From: Chryseobacterium sp. ERMR1:04
GTDB taxonomy: Bacteria; Bacteroidota; Bacteroidia; Flavobacteriales; Weeksellaceae
NCBI RefSeq assembly: GCF_001297705.1
Contig: NZ_LIRF01000007.1
Coordinates: 186,001 to 250,000 of the forward strand
Length of the DNA stretch: 64,000 bases
Direction: 5' to 3'
Within the stretch, counting starts at the first letter, position 1, and each line of letters begins with the position of its first letter. Shown one piece after another: positions 46,301-56,928 of the stretch. Below the pieces are notes generated by a model. The model was not told the origin of the DNA. It did no database searches and was given only the letters and a program-made list of their open reading frames with translations. A program made the position numbers and the translations under genes.

Positions 46301-46527
46301 TTTTTGAGTATAGCAAATCATTTCCTACAAAGCGTGTGGATGATTTAGCAAAGGATTTTAAAGGAAATCACTTAGCTTTTAATATTCTTAGAAGATTAGG
46401 TGTTAATTTTATGAGAATGATTCCAATGAAGGAAAAAGAGCAACAGAGTGCTAGTGAAATTTTGAATATATCAGTTAACAGACAGAGATTCATCGTGGGA
46501 ACTTCGTCAATAAAAAAAATGAAGTGA
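43399..46527 (+). CDS. Calcineurin-like metallophosphoesterase fused to a P-loop NTPase, candidate defence protein
   Basis: A 1042-residue cytosolic protein. Residues 1-300 are a calcineurin-like phosphoesterase with all metal-ligand motifs: DLH (9-11), GD (48-49), GNHD (92-95), MHH (215-217) and GHVH (244-247). After a linker comes a P-loop NTPase with Walker A GEENSGKT (408-415) and Walker B LLIIIDD (472-478), giving a NACHT/STAND-like look. The last 450 residues are helical, low in GC and without repeats I recognise; they may be the sensor region. An enzyme domain joined to a STAND-type switch is a common layout of bacterial immune proteins. It lies 12 bases after the recombinase remnant and 367 bases before a membrane-anchored gene. 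Substrate and trigger are unknown. Confidence 0.75.
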   Translation: MIRILHLTDLHLNNKTLKDWNDFLKEPFFKKLEEIKQEKKIDLVLFTGDMIDQAGKDFGSVQAGLQAFNENIIAPIIEALDLDISRFIICPGNHDINRNADKDFQEEGLKVHLKSIENINSFINSSANDYDGIQRIKEYKKFENDLYHQVSDKLHSKFKFSIKLDIDGKSVGISSINSSWRCYGDNDYKNLLVGEIQLNDNYLFVKNCDVKIALMHHQLDWLAEIESKTIKSHLSSNYDLIFSGHVHETEVEHVKNLNGTSFRIVSPSGLNNIRQKDIDYINGFSIIDYGEKIKCHFLKYNKNQKIFVDNTDASDKGIIEFNLDSLPAVVNTKKISHLLDDEFLEFLNDSGANFTHRGKTLTLNDIYVAPFMEQFNLIEEQERGTSVKSEDILKRIVSKETKHVVILGEENSGKTSFCKQIYKGSIIEDKTISIFIKGRDIQKVTTNDIESLIKKEFRKQFKETFDLSKYDLLIIIDDLNNCRLPQKSIKTFVNNLHQLEIRTVITWDEFFTFSELLESKVTTVEIYEILKFGGRKRLELIRKWVDLMEDEFDNDQSKEFQIKELSKIVNSVIGKNLIPSLPVYILTILQANELNNTTNFEQSTFGHYYDVLIKSALGKIIKANAEIEKYYSYLSEFSFWLFDNKTIEIDEDDFMKFHKFFADKYRVQVSFRESLNILETSNLIQKSLDLYKFKYKYIYFYFIGKYFSDNIENSKVQNIVTDLSNKLYQTETANIYIFLSHHSKSRFIINQIIERAKELFAKELIIGFNTDIKKINESIHETAKKMDFVVDKSSEYHNHDAQNEELNIKESILEQDQKNEQIDSISQVNKAFKTIEILGYIIKNRYASLTGVDKIELVEELYTLGLRSLSFIFNTFLDGEEYIKNEIIDLIKKDPNSALTTREREELAKQFMFNLLYMVSYSIFKRISSSISSKDLEMTFGDVKKKLSESSQSGEKNNAISLIDMAVVFEYSKSFPTKRVDDLAKDFKGNHLAFNILRRLGVNFMRMIPMKEKEQQSASEILNISVNRQRFIVGTSSIKKMK

Positions 46528-46894
46528 TAACATATCATAAACAATAACAATGTTTTCAAAAGTTTCATTCTAGTCTAAACCATTTTTATATATATGAAGT
46601 CTCAAAAAACGATAAAAAAAATCACCTTTTTATTTTTGTGCGTATTTGCATTTGTTTTTTTATTAAATAATCAATAATACGAATGGCATTATTTGCACAA
46701 ATCCACTGTTCCAAAGTGGTGAAAATATTTAATTGCGGACGATCCCAATGATTGTGCAGCATTATTTAATATACCGATTTTCTACCAATTATTGTAATCA
46801 TTTTGCTACTTTTGATTACGTTAACGGAGGTTTTTTTCACAGACTTACGTTAGCTGTAATTTCAAAGCAATAGACCGGATATATAATTGAAACT
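46528..46894. other. Intergenic region within the inserted module
   Basis: About 370 bases. It holds a possible 27-codon hydrophobic peptide (46594-46677) and a stretch of ACGTTA repeats (near 46820-46850) that looks like degenerate mobile-element sequence. No clear promoter was found for the next gene. Confidence 0.4.
46594..46677 (+). CDS. Possible small hydrophobic peptide (27 residues)
   Basis: An ATG at 46594 opens a 27-codon frame: a basic start (MKSQKTIKK) followed by a hydrophobic helix (ITFLFLCVFAFVFLL) and TAA. It has the look of a small membrane peptide such as a toxin-like or accessory peptide. There is no Shine-Dalgarno support and AT-rich DNA yields such frames by chance, so this is only a candidate. 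Confidence 0.2.
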   Translation: MKSQKTIKKITFLFLCVFAFVFLLNNQ

Positions 46895-47605
46895 ATGAAT
46901 AATGAAAGTGTAATTGAAAATAATCTAGCGCTAAATAACTTATTAATAAATAAAGATATTAAAGTTTCATATGATTTTTCAAAGGATAATTTTTCCGCCG
47001 AATTTAAAGAATATATTAAAAATATGTTTTATGAAAGTTTTAATATAATTTACGATAAAAACATCGTTACCCAAAATCACATAAAAATAATTACCGTTTT
47101 AGAATCTTCGAAATATTTAGCAACAGAAGAAATTATAAGAAAAATATTGAATAAAATAGAGTACGGTCTTGAGCAATCCTATAATAATTTAGAATCTGTA
47201 AAAAATGTATTAAAATTTCCTGAAGTTGGCTATGAATATAAAGTCCAGCGAATTAATAATTCATTAGACTATTTAACTGAATACATATTGAATAACTTTG
47301 ATAGTTTCGAAAATATTCATAATTATAAAGAAAAGATTATTGATTCGAGCTTGGATATTTGCGAAATAGTTTCAAAAAACAATCCAAAAAAAAATAATTT
47401 TCTCTATGCAACGAATGAGGTTTTAATAAAAAGATTACAAAAATTTAATAAATCAGAAATTCAAAACGAAAGATACACAGCACAATTAAAACTTATTAAT
47501 AAGAAGAGAGAACAAATTAATATTGGATATAAAATTTCAATTATGATGTTTGTAATAGCTATTATTATAATCTTATTGAGAATTGGAAAATTTGCAACAG
47601 CGTAA
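46895..47605 (+). CDS. Tail-anchored membrane protein of unknown function, partner candidate
   Basis: A 236-residue protein I do not recognise. It is helical and charged over residues 1-210 and ends in a single hydrophobic segment (about 214-230, ISIMMFVIAIIIILLRI) with a short tail, so the bulk should face the cytosol. It has no catalytic motif. It shares the low-GC, Asn/Ile/Lys-rich composition of the phosphoesterase-NTPase gene upstream, suggesting joint acquisition. A role as membrane effector or anchor of that system is plausible but unproven. Confidence 0.6.
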   Translation: MNNESVIENNLALNNLLINKDIKVSYDFSKDNFSAEFKEYIKNMFYESFNIIYDKNIVTQNHIKIITVLESSKYLATEEIIRKILNKIEYGLEQSYNNLESVKNVLKFPEVGYEYKVQRINNSLDYLTEYILNNFDSFENIHNYKEKIIDSSLDICEIVSKNNPKKNNFLYATNEVLIKRLQKFNKSEIQNERYTAQLKLINKKREQINIGYKISIMMFVIAIIIILLRIGKFATA

Positions 47606-48140
47606 CTAGAGTCAATAACCAAGTTTTCGCTGGATTACAAAGCCAACAATGAAAACCTAACATCAAACTATAGATTAGAAGATAGATCTAAATCTCAAAA
47701 AAAAGATTATTATAAATTTCTTAATTGAGTGATTCTAATAAATTTTAACTCCTTCAAAATGAAGATGTTTTATTTGTAATTGTTAGTAAGTTTTTGTATC
47801 TTTGCCAACTCTTTTGGCGCTTATAATTGTTTGTAAATCTATAATATATTAAATATCAACTCTTTCGTGATAATGAAAGAGATTTTATGTATATAGATAT
47901 TGCGATAATTTCTGCCTCAAAAAGTAAAATTTTAAAATATTTTGCATTACGCTGTGAAAAGATATACCAGCGTTGCAGTTAGAAATAAGAACATAAGAAA
48001 TAAGAACATAGAATGAAAGACTTATTCTGATAGCGCCAAAAATCTTAAAAGTCTTTTACCCAGTGTTTTTTATCTTGTATCTGTTTCTGATATTTTTTGT
48101 ATAAATCAAAATATTTTTTAACCCTTTCTTTAAAAGTTTT
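47606..48140. other. Region between the inserted module and rpoB: rpoB promoter and long leader
   Basis: The first 160 bases are featureless AT-rich DNA. The rpoB promoter is at 47773-47804. The leader of about 330 bases (47811-48140) has a perfect 15-base tandem repeat AGAAATAAGAACATA at 47981-47995 and 47996-48010 and no gene. Its length suggests post-transcriptional control of rpoBC. Confidence 0.6.
47773..47804 (+). promoter_or_regulatory. Promoter of rpoBC
   Basis: TTTG (47773-47776), 20 bases, then TATCTTTG (47797-47804), an exact consensus pair. Given the strong terminator after rplL and the inserted module, this is probably the main rpoBC promoter. Confidence 0.75.
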
Positions 48141-51100
48141 ATGAGTAAAACAACATCAACAACTAGGGGGAATCAGAGAATTAATTTCTCTTCAGCGAAA
48201 GGAAAAATTATTACTCCAGACTTCTTGGATATCCAATTAGAGTCGTTTAAAGAGTTTTTCCAGCTTGATACGCTTCCTGAAGACAGAAAAAAAGAAGGTC
48301 TGCACAAGACTTTCCAAGAAAATTTCCCGATTACCGATTCTAGAAACCAATTCGTTTTGGAATTCTTAGATTATTTGGTAGATTCTCCACGTTATTCAAT
48401 TAATGAGTGTGTAGAAAGAGGATTGACGTATTCAGTCCCTCTTAAAGCAAGACTTAAACTGTATTGTACAGACCCTGAGCACGAAGATTTCCAAACGGTA
48501 GTTCAGGATGTATACTTAGGGCCGGTTCCTTACATGACAGATAGTGGTTCTTTCATTATCAATGGTGCAGAGAGAGTTATTGTTACGCAGTTACACCGTT
48601 CACCTGGTGTATTCTTCGGACAGACTTATCACGCTAACGGAACTAAGCTTTACTATTCAAGAATTATCCCTTTCAAAGGATCTTGGATGGAATTTACTAC
48701 GGATATCAACAGCGTAATGTATGCGTATATTGACCGTAAGAAAAAATTACCATTAACTACTTTATTAAGAGCTATCGGATTTGAATCTGATAAAGACATT
48801 CTTCAGATCTTCGACCTTGCGGAAGAAGTGAAGGTTTCTAAAGCTGCCCTTAAAAAAGTTGAAGGAAGAACATTGGCTGCGAGAGTATTGAACACTTGGT
48901 TCGAAGATTTCGTAGACGAAGATACAGGAGAGGTTGTTTCTATCGAAAGAAACGAAATCATCCTAGACAGAGAAACTATTCTTGAAAAAGAACACTTAGA
49001 TCTTATTCTTGATGCAGGTGTGAAATCTATCTTGATTCACAAAGAAAATGCAAATGAATTCTCTATCATCCAGAATACATTACAGAAAGACCCTACGAAC
49101 TCTGAAAAAGAAGCAGTAGAGTATATCTACCGTCAGTTAAGAAATGCAGATCCACCCGATGAGGAAACTGCAAGAGGAATTATTGAAAAATTATTCTTCT
49201 CTGAGCAAAGATATTCACTTGGTGAAGTAGGACGTTACAGATTGAACAAAAAGTTGAATCTTAATATCCCAACTACAACTGAGGTTCTTACAAAAGAAGA
49301 TATCATTGCTATTGTAAGACACTTGATCGAATTGGTAAACTCTAAAGCGGAGGTTGATGATATTGACCACCTTTCTAACAGAAGAATTAAAACTGTTGGA
49401 GAGCAATTAGCAGGACAGTTCGGTGTAGGTCTTTCAAGAATCGCTAGAACAATTAAGGAAAGAATGAACGTTAGAGATAACGAGATATTTACTCCTCTGG
49501 ATCTAGTAAATGCTAAGACATTAACATCAGTTATTAACTCATTCTTTGGTACCAACCAGCTTTCTCAGTTCATGGACCAAACCAACCCACTATCAGAGAT
49601 CACGCACAAGCGTAGACTTTCTGCACTAGGGCCTGGTGGTTTATCAAGAGAAAGAGCAGGTTTCGAGGTGCGTGACGTTCACCATACTCACTACGGAAGA
49701 ATTTGTCCTATTGAAACTCCGGAAGGACCAAACATTGGTTTGATCTCTTCTTTGGGTATCTATGCGAAAATTAATAACTTAGGTTTCATCGAAACTCCAT
49801 ATAGAAAAGTAAACGATAGTACAGTAGATCTTAATGCTGATCCTATTTATCTAAATGCAGAAGACGAAGAAGATAAAGTAATTGCTCAGGCAAACGTTGA
49901 GTTGAATGATCTGGGAGAATTCCAAACAGATAGAATTATTGCAAGACTAGATGGAGATTATCCGGTAGTTGAGCCTTCTCAGGTGAATCTTATTGACGTT
50001 GCACCAAACCAGATTTCTGGTATTTCAGCTTCATTGATTCCTTTCTTGGAACATGATGATGCGAACCGTGCGTTGATGGGATCTAACATGATGCGTCAGG
50101 CTGTTCCATTATTGAAACCACAGGCACCAATCGTAGGTACTGGTCTTGAGCAGCAAGTTGCGAAAGATTCAAGAATCTTGATCAATGCTGAAGGTAACGG
50201 TACTGTTGAATATGTAGATGCAGACAAGATTACGATTAAATATGAAAGAAGTGATGACGAAGATCTAGTATCTTTCGAATCTGCTACGAAAACATATAAC
50301 TTAACTAAGTTTAGAAAAACTAACCAGAGTACAACCATTACACTAAGACCAAACGTAAGAATTGGTGAAACAGTGCAAAAAGGACAAGTACTTTGCGACG
50401 GTTATGCTACTGAAAAAGGAGAATTAGCTCTTGGTAGAAACTTAGTGGTTGCGTTCATGCCTTGGAAGGGTTACAACTTTGAGGATGCAATCGTAATTAA
50501 CGAAAAAGTTGTACGTGAAGACTGGTTTACTTCAATCCACGTAGATGAGTATTCTCTAGAAGTTCGTGATACTAAATTAGGTATGGAAGAACTTACTGCA
50601 GATATTCCTAACGTTTCTGAAGAAGCTACAAAAGATCTTGACGAGAACGGGATGATCAGAATTGGGGCAGATGTGAAGCCTGGAGATATTATGATCGGTA
50701 AGATCACTCCAAAAGGTGAATCAGACCCAACTCCTGAAGAAAAATTACTAAGAGCAATCTTTGGTGACAAAGCTGGTGATGTTAAGGATGCTTCATTGAA
50801 AGCAGACTCTTCATTAAGAGGTGTTGTTATCAACAAAAAATTGTTCTCTAGAAATATTAAAGACAAAAAGAAAAGAACTGAAGAAAAACTTAAACTTGAA
50901 GAGATTGAAAACACTTACAAGGCTAAGTTTGATGAGTTAAGAAATACGTTAATTGAAAAATTAAATACACTTGTAAGCGGGAAAACTTCTCAAGGGGTTC
51001 AAAATGACCTTGATGAAGAGATCATCGGTAAAGGAGTGAAATTTACTCACAGATTATTAACTTCAGTTGAAGATTACGTAAACGTAAGCGGTGCAGATTG

Positions 51101-51962
51101 GACGGTAGATAACGATAAGAATGAATTGATTAAACAATTAATTCACAATTATAAAATCAAGTTCAACGATATCCAAGGGGTTAAAAACCGTGAGAAATTC
51201 GCAATTTCTATCGGAGATGAGCTTCCAGCAGGTATCATGAAGTTGGCTAAAGTATATATCGCTAAGAAACGTAAGTTGAATGTAGGGGATAAAATGGCAG
51301 GACGTCACGGTAACAAAGGTATCGTTTCAAGAATCGTTCGTGAAGAAGATATGCCATTCCTAGAAGACGGAACACCAGTAGATATCGTATTGAATCCACT
51401 AGGGGTACCTTCTCGTATGAACATCGGACAGATTTATGAAACAGTTCTTGGATGGGCTGGTCAGAAATTAGGAATGACGTTCGCTACACCAATCTTTGAT
51501 GGAGCTACATTAGATCAAATTACTGAGTACACAGAAAAAGCAGGTCTTCCTAAATTTGGTAACACTCACCTTTATGATGGTGGTACCGGAGAAAGATTTA
51601 CACAGCCGGCTACAGTAGGTATTATTTACATGCTGAAACTGGGTCACATGGTAGATGACAAGATGCACGCACGTTCTATCGGACCATACTCATTGATTAC
51701 TCAACAGCCGTTAGGAGGTAAAGCTCAGTTCGGAGGTCAGAGATTCGGAGAGATGGAGGTTTGGGCTCTTGAAGCATTTGGAGCATCAAACATCTTGAGA
51801 GAAATCTTGACGGTGAAGTCGGATGACGTGATTGGTAGAGCAAAAACTTATGAAGCGATTGCGAAAGGAGAAGCAATGCCTGAACCAGGTATTCCAGAAT
51901 CTTTCAACGTATTACTTCACGAGTTACAAGGACTTGGACTTGATGTAAGACTTGAGGAATAA
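48141..51962 (+). CDS. rpoB: DNA-directed RNA polymerase subunit beta
   Basis: A 1273-residue core polymerase subunit. The rifampicin pocket [20 protein letters not shown] and [17 protein letters not shown] is intact; the positions equal to E. coli D516, H526 and S531 have the sensitive-type residues. [16 protein letters not shown] and [10 protein letters not shown] are also present. It is co-transcribed with rpoC, 81 bases downstream. In most bacteria rpoB follows rplL directly; here about 5.6 kb separates them. Confidence 0.99.
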   Translation: MSKTTSTTRGNQRINFSSAKGKIITPDFLDIQLESFKEFFQLDTLPEDRKKEGLHKTFQENFPITDSRNQFVLEFLDYLVDSPRYSINECVERGLTYSVPLKARLKLYCTDPEHEDFQTVVQDVYLGPVPYMTDSGSFIINGAERVIVTQLHRSPGVFFGQTYHANGTKLYYSRIIPFKGSWMEFTTDINSVMYAYIDRKKKLPLTTLLRAIGFESDKDILQIFDLAEEVKVSKAALKKVEGRTLAARVLNTWFEDFVDEDTGEVVSIERNEIILDRETILEKEHLDLILDAGVKSILIHKENANEFSIIQNTLQKDPTNSEKEAVEYIYRQLRNADPPDEETARGIIEKLFFSEQRYSLGEVGRYRLNKKLNLNIPTTTEVLTKEDIIAIVRHLIELVNSKAEVDDIDHLSNRRIKTVGEQLAGQFGVGLSRIARTIKERMNVRDNEIFTPLDLVNAKTLTSVINSFFGTNQLSQFMDQTNPLSEITHKRRLSALGPGGLSRERAGFEVRDVHHTHYGRICPIETPEGPNIGLISSLGIYAKINNLGFIETPYRKVNDSTVDLNADPIYLNAEDEEDKVIAQANVELNDLGEFQTDRIIARLDGDYPVVEPSQVNLIDVAPNQISGISASLIPFLEHDDANRALMGSNMMRQAVPLLKPQAPIVGTGLEQQVAKDSRILINAEGNGTVEYVDADKITIKYERSDDEDLVSFESATKTYNLTKFRKTNQSTTITLRPNVRIGETVQKGQVLCDGYATEKGELALGRNLVVAFMPWKGYNFEDAIVINEKVVREDWFTSIHVDEYSLEVRDTKLGMEELTADIPNVSEEATKDLDENGMIRIGADVKPGDIMIGKITPKGESDPTPEEKLLRAIFGDKAGDVKDASLKADSSLRGVVINKKLFSRNIKDKKKRTEEKLKLEEIENTYKAKFDELRNTLIEKLNTLVSGKTSQGVQNDLDEEIIGKGVKFTHRLLTSVEDYVNVSGADWTVDNDKNELIKQLIHNYKIKFNDIQGVKNREKFAISIGDELPAGIMKLAKVYIAKKRKLNVGDKMAGRHGNKGIVSRIVREEDMPFLEDGTPVDIVLNPLGVPSRMNIGQIYETVLGWAGQKLGMTFATPIFDGATLDQITEYTEKAGLPKFGNTHLYDGGTGERFTQPATVGIIYMLKLGHMVDDKMHARSIGPYSLITQQPLGGKAQFGGQRFGEMEVWALEAFGASNILREILTVKSDDVIGRAKTYEAIAKGEAMPEPGIPESFNVLLHELQGLGLDVRLEE

Positions 51963-52043
51963 TTTTAAATTTTGAAGAATGAATTTTGAATCAGTTCAGA
52001 ATTTATAACCCAAAATTTATATCCAAAATCTAAAATCTAAAAA

Positions 52044-55000
52044 ATGTCAAATAAAAATAAATCAAGTAGATTTAATAAAATAACCATCGGTTTAGCTTCT
52101 CCGGAATCCATTTTACAGGATTCTAGAGGGGAGGTTCTAAAACCGGAAACTATTAACTACAGAACGCATAAACCTGAAAGAGATGGTTTGTTCTGTGAAA
52201 AAATCTTCGGTCCTATTAAGGATTACGAATGTGCTTGTGGTAAATACAAGAGAATTCGTTACAAAGGGATCGTTTGTGACCGTTGTGGAGTAGAAGTTAC
52301 AGAAAAGAAAGTAAGAAGAGAGAGAATCGGGCACATCAACCTTGTTGTTCCTATCGCTCACATCTGGTATTTCCGTTCTTTACCAAACAAAATCGGTTAC
52401 CTTTTAGGGATACCTTCTAAGAAATTAGATATGATCATCTATTACGAGAGATATGTTGTTATTCAACAAGGTATCGCTAAGAAATTAGATGGTTCTGATT
52501 TTGATGATAAAGAATTCCTTACAGAAGAAGAATACCTTGATATCATGGAAACTCTTCCTGTAGAAAATCAATATCTTGATGATTCTGATCCAAACAAATT
52601 CATTGCTAAAATGGGTGCTGAAGCGGTTGAAGAATTATTAAGAAGAATTGATCTTGATGCTTTGTCTTTCGACTTGAGACACAAAGCTCACAACGAAGGT
52701 TCTAAACAAAGAAGAACTGAAGCCCTGAAAAGATTGAACGTTGTAGAAGCATTGAGAGGTGCTAACACTAGAATGATCAATAGACCAGAGTGGATGATCA
52801 TGCGTGTACTTCCTGTTATTCCACCAGAATTAAGACCATTAGTTCCATTGGATGGAGGACGTTTCGCTACTTCCGACTTAAATGACCTTTACAGAAGAGT
52901 TATTATCAGAAACAACCGTTTGAAGAGATTATTGGAGATCAAAGCTCCTGAAGTAATCTTGAGAAACGAGAAGCGTATGCTTCAGGAATCAGTAGATTCA
53001 TTATTCGATAATACAAGAAAATCTTCTGCAGTAAAATCTGAATCAAACAGACCATTGAAATCACTTTCAGATTCATTGAAAGGTAAGCAAGGTCGTTTCC
53101 GTCAGAACTTACTAGGGAAAAGGGTAGATTACTCTGCACGTTCAGTAATTGTTGTAGGTCCAAACTTACAGCTTCACGAATGTGGTATTCCAAAAGATAT
53201 GGCTGCGGAATTATACAAACCATTTATCATTAGAAAACTAATTGAAAGAGGGATTGTAAAAACAGTAAAATCTGCAAAGAGAATTATTGACAGAAAAGAA
53301 CCAGTAGTTTATGATATCCTTGAAAACGTGATGAAAGGTCACCCTGTTCTATTGAACAGAGCACCTACGCTTCACAGACTAGGTATCCAGGCTTTCCAAC
53401 CTAAGATGATCGAAGGTAAGGCAATCCAACTACACCCGTTAGTAACAACGGCCTTCAATGCCGATTTCGATGGTGACCAGATGGCGGTACATTTACCGTT
53501 AGGCCCTGAAGCAATCCTTGAAGCTCAGTTATTGATGTTAGGTTCTCAAAATATCTTGAACCCTGCAAATGGTTCTCCAATTACGGTACCTTCTCAAGAC
53601 ATGGTTCTTGGTCTATATTTCATGACTAAAGAATTAAGCTCTACAGAAGATAAGAAAGTTTTAGGAGAAGGTCTTGCATTTTATTCTCCTGAAGAAGCAG
53701 AAATTGCTTACGCAGAAGGAAAAGTATCTTTAAATGCTAAAGTAAGATGTAGACTACCTGTTAAAGAAAACGGTGAGATTTCAACAAAATTAATTGAAAC
53801 TTCTGTTGGTAGAATTTTATTCAACCAAATCGTTCCTAAACAGTCAGGATATATTAATGAACTTCTTACAAAGAAATCATTAAGAAACGTTATCGGTAGA
53901 GTCCTTGATGATACAGATTTCCCTACAACGGTGAAGTTCTTGGATGCAATGAAAGACTTAGGGTATTCAAATGCATTTAAAGGAGGTCTTTCATTCTCAT
54001 TAGGAGACATCGTGGTTCCTGTTGAGAAGAAAGCAATGGTTGCTACTGCAATTTCTACTGTAGATGAAATTAGAGCCAACTATAACATGGGTCTAATTAC
54101 AGATACAGAACGTTATAACCAGGTAATTGACGTTTGGACTAATACCAACGCCGGATTAACTGAAATGATCATGAGCAGAATGAAAACCGACCAAGGTGGG
54201 TTCAACTCTGTATATATGATGCTTGATTCTGGGGCGAGGGGTTCTAAAGAACAGATCCGTCAGTTATCAGGGATGAGAGGTTTGATGGCAAAACCGCAGA
54301 AAGCCGGTTCTACTGGTGCGGAGATTATCGAAAACCCGATTCTTGCAAACTTTAAGGAAGGTCTTTCGATCCTAGAATACTTTATCTCTACTCACGGTGC
54401 TCGTAAGGGTCTTGCGGATACCGCATTGAAGACTGCCGATGCGGGTTACTTAACGAGAAGATTGGTAGACGTTGCTCAGGATGTTATCATTACTGAAGCA
54501 GACTGTGGTACTTTAAGAGGTACTGAAGTTACTGCATTAAAGAAAAATGATGAGATTGTTGAAAAGATTTCTGAAAGAATTTTAGGTAGAGTTTCTCTTC
54601 ATAATATTTATGACCCTGAAAGTGATGAGCTTATTGCTGAAGCAGATCAGGTGATTAATGAAACACTGGCTAAGAGAATTGAGCAAGCTGGATTAGAAGC
54701 AGTTGAAGTTCGTTCTCCATTAACTTGTGAAACTAAGAAAGGAATCTGTGCTAAATGTTACGGAAGAAACTTAGCAACAGGTAAAGTGATCCACATGGGT
54801 GAAGCAGTAGGTGTAATTGGTGCACAATCTATTGGGGAGCCAGGTACTCAGTTAACACTGAGAACTTTCCACCAAGGGGGTGTATCTACGAACGTTTCTG
54901 AAAACCCATCAATTGTGGCTAGAAGAGACGGTATCGTTGAAATGGATGATGTAAGAACAATTACATCTGAAGATGAGCACGGTAATACTGCGGAAGTAGT

Positions 55001-56309
55001 AGTGTCTCGTACAACAGAATTTAGATTGGTTGCAGATAACGAATCTAAAACTCCATTGATGATTGCTAACGTACCTTATGGATCTCAATTAGCAGTTAAA
55101 GCTGGTGATAGAGTGAAAAAAGGAGATCTTATTGCAAAATGGGATCCGTACAACGCGGTAATTATTGCAGAAACTGCCGGTAAGGTAGAGTATGAAGATA
55201 TTATCCAAGGTATTTCATTCCAATTGGAAATTGACGAACAAACAGGATTTGAAGAGAAAGTAATCTCTGAATCTAGAAATAAGAAAGCCGTACCTACATT
55301 GAAGGTGGTAGATTCTAAAGGAGTTGAGCAGAAAGCATACAACTTACCGGTAGGAGCCCACTTAATTGTAAACGATGGTGAAAAAATTAAGGCTGGTAAA
55401 GTCTTAATCAAGATCCCAAGAAAATCTGCAAAAGCAGGGGATATCACCGGAGGTCTTCCAAGAGTTACCGAATTATTCGAAGCAAGAAACCCTTCAAACC
55501 CAGCGGTTGTTACAGAGATCGATGGTGTAGTTTCTTACGGAAAAATCAAAAGAGGTAACCGTGAACTTATTGTTGAGGCAAAAACTGGAGAAAGAAAAAT
55601 CTACTTAGTTAAATTATCTAACCAGATCTTGGTTCAGGAAAATGACTTCGTAAGAGCAGGTTCTCCACTTTCTGACGGTTCTATTACACCAGACGATATC
55701 TTAAGAATCAAAGGTCCAACGGCGGTTCAGGAATATCTAGTAAATGAAATTCAGGAAGTTTACCGTCTACAAGGGGTGAAAATTGATGATAAGCACTTCG
55801 AAATTATCGTAAGACAGATGATGACGAAAGTATCTATCGTTGATGGAGGTGATACTCAATTCCTTGAAGGAGCGTTAGAGCACAAATTTGATTTCTTAGA
55901 AGAAAACAACAGAGTATTCGGTCTTAAAGTAGTAACAGAAGCTGGTGATTCTAAAGAATTCAAGCCAGGTCAGATGATTACTGCAAGAGAATTAAGAGAC
56001 GAAAATTCTAAATTGAAGCGTGAAGATCAGGCTTTAGTTGAAGTAAGAGAAGCTTTACCAGCTACAGCAACGCCTGTATTGCAAGGTATTACAAGAGCGG
56101 CTCTTCAAACTAAGTCATTCATGTCTGCAGCATCATTCCAGGAAACAACTAAGGTTCTTAACGAGGCAGCAGTTGCTGGTAAGGTAGATTACTTAACAGG
56201 TCTTAAAGAAAACGTAATTGTAGGACACAGAATCCCTGCAGGTACGGGTCTTAAAGAGTATCAGAATGTTATCGTAGGTTCTAAAAAAGAATTCGAAGAT
56301 ATTAACTAA
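52044..56309 (+). CDS. rpoC: DNA-directed RNA polymerase subunit beta'
   Basis: A 1421-residue core subunit. The N-terminal zinc site lies in CACGKYKRI and CDRCGVEV. The catalytic metal-binding loop is [12 protein letters not shown]. The second zinc site uses DCGTLRG and [13 protein letters not shown]. The bridge helix and trigger loop (LRTFHQGGV) are intact. It follows rpoB in the standard operon and is itself followed by the DUF3467 gene. Confidence 0.99.
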   Translation: MSNKNKSSRFNKITIGLASPESILQDSRGEVLKPETINYRTHKPERDGLFCEKIFGPIKDYECACGKYKRIRYKGIVCDRCGVEVTEKKVRRERIGHINLVVPIAHIWYFRSLPNKIGYLLGIPSKKLDMIIYYERYVVIQQGIAKKLDGSDFDDKEFLTEEEYLDIMETLPVENQYLDDSDPNKFIAKMGAEAVEELLRRIDLDALSFDLRHKAHNEGSKQRRTEALKRLNVVEALRGANTRMINRPEWMIMRVLPVIPPELRPLVPLDGGRFATSDLNDLYRRVIIRNNRLKRLLEIKAPEVILRNEKRMLQESVDSLFDNTRKSSAVKSESNRPLKSLSDSLKGKQGRFRQNLLGKRVDYSARSVIVVGPNLQLHECGIPKDMAAELYKPFIIRKLIERGIVKTVKSAKRIIDRKEPVVYDILENVMKGHPVLLNRAPTLHRLGIQAFQPKMIEGKAIQLHPLVTTAFNADFDGDQMAVHLPLGPEAILEAQLLMLGSQNILNPANGSPITVPSQDMVLGLYFMTKELSSTEDKKVLGEGLAFYSPEEAEIAYAEGKVSLNAKVRCRLPVKENGEISTKLIETSVGRILFNQIVPKQSGYINELLTKKSLRNVIGRVLDDTDFPTTVKFLDAMKDLGYSNAFKGGLSFSLGDIVVPVEKKAMVATAISTVDEIRANYNMGLITDTERYNQVIDVWTNTNAGLTEMIMSRMKTDQGGFNSVYMMLDSGARGSKEQIRQLSGMRGLMAKPQKAGSTGAEIIENPILANFKEGLSILEYFISTHGARKGLADTALKTADAGYLTRRLVDVAQDVIITEADCGTLRGTEVTALKKNDEIVEKISERILGRVSLHNIYDPESDELIAEADQVINETLAKRIEQAGLEAVEVRSPLTCETKKGICAKCYGRNLATGKVIHMGEAVGVIGAQSIGEPGTQLTLRTFHQGGVSTNVSENPSIVARRDGIVEMDDVRTITSEDEHGNTAEVVVSRTTEFRLVADNESKTPLMIANVPYGSQLAVKAGDRVKKGDLIAKWDPYNAVIIAETAGKVEYEDIIQGISFQLEIDEQTGFEEKVISESRNKKAVPTLKVVDSKGVEQKAYNLPVGAHLIVNDGEKIKAGKVLIKIPRKSAKAGDITGGLPRVTELFEARNPSNPAVVTEIDGVVSYGKIKRGNRELIVEAKTGERKIYLVKLSNQILVQENDFVRAGSPLSDGSITPDDILRIKGPTAVQEYLVNEIQEVYRLQGVKIDDKHFEIIVRQMMTKVSIVDGGDTQFLEGALEHKFDFLEENNRVFGLKVVTEAGDSKEFKPGQMITARELRDENSKLKREDQALVEVREALPATATPVLQGITRAALQTKSFMSAASFQETTKVLNEAAVAGKVDYLTGLKENVIVGHRIPAGTGLKEYQNVIVGSKKEFEDIN

Positions 56310-56394
56310 AAAGTGAAGAAAAGTTTCAGGATTCAAGTTTAAATTTTAAATTAGAGGCCTGAAACTTTTTAAACAAAAAATATTTAAAGAAAAC

Positions 56395-56703
56395 ATGGAC
56401 AATCAAAATCAAAATCAAGATCCAAACAACATCAACATCCAACTTAACGAAATGGTAGCTTCAGGGGTATATTGTAACCTTGCTCTAGTAAACCATTCTC
56501 CATCTGAGTTTGTTGTAGATTTTATCCAATTAATGCCGGGTGTTCAACAAGCTAACGTGCGTTCAAGAGTTATTCTTGCTCCACTTCATGCTAAGAGAGT
56601 ATTAGCTGCTCTTCAACAAAACATCACTAACTACGAGCAACAATTCGGAGAGATAAAAGAAGTTGAGCCTTTCGTATTAGGTGGAAACAACGTACAAGCG
56701 TAA
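56395..56703 (+). CDS. DUF3467 domain protein
   Basis: A 102-residue cytosolic protein with an Asn/Gln-rich N-terminus and the DUF3467 core (GVYCNLALVNHSPSEFVVDF, MPGVQQANVRSRVILAP). The family is common in Bacteroidota directly after rpoC and its function is unknown. It is 85 bases after rpoC and ends the operon before a strong terminator. Confidence 0.9.
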   Translation: MDNQNQNQDPNNINIQLNEMVASGVYCNLALVNHSPSEFVVDFIQLMPGVQQANVRSRVILAPLHAKRVLAALQQNITNYEQQFGEIKEVEPFVLGGNNVQA

Positions 56704-56722
56704 GATTTTCTTAACATACATA

Positions 56723-56752
56723 AGAATGCCCCAATTTATTGGGGCATTCTTT
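56723..56752 (+). terminator. Terminator of the rpoBC-DUF3467 operon
   Basis: AGAATGCCCCAA (56723-56734) pairs perfectly with TTGGGGCATTCT (56739-56750), followed by T-rich sequence. Confidence 0.88.
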
Positions 56753-56903
56753 ATTGTGATATATTCAATTCAAATTCTCTATCCTGTATTCAAAAATTCA
56801 AATTCCATAAGTAGATTATTCATTTAAATACTTTCAAATTCATCGGTTATAGTTAATTAATTTATAAATATTAAAAATTTATCCTAAGGATTATTCAATT
56901 GTA

Positions 56904-56911
56904 TATATTTG
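56904..56911 (+). promoter_or_regulatory. -7 element of the Crp/Fnr gene
   Basis: TATATTTG, an exact TAnnTTTG box 17 bases before the ATG at 56929. It overlaps the upstream TTG (56899), which argues against that TTG as start codon. No clear -33 partner was found. Confidence 0.5.
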
Positions 56912-56928
56912 CTGATAAATTTTATATA

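Noticed and set aside
49553..49680. Rifampicin-resistance substitution in rpoB
   Set aside because: The pocket residues equivalent to E. coli 513, 516, 526 and 531 are of the sensitive type.
56899..56928. TTG at 56899 as the start of the Crp/Fnr gene
   Set aside because: It overlaps an exact TAnnTTTG promoter box, and the ATG at 56929 gives the normal family N-terminus.
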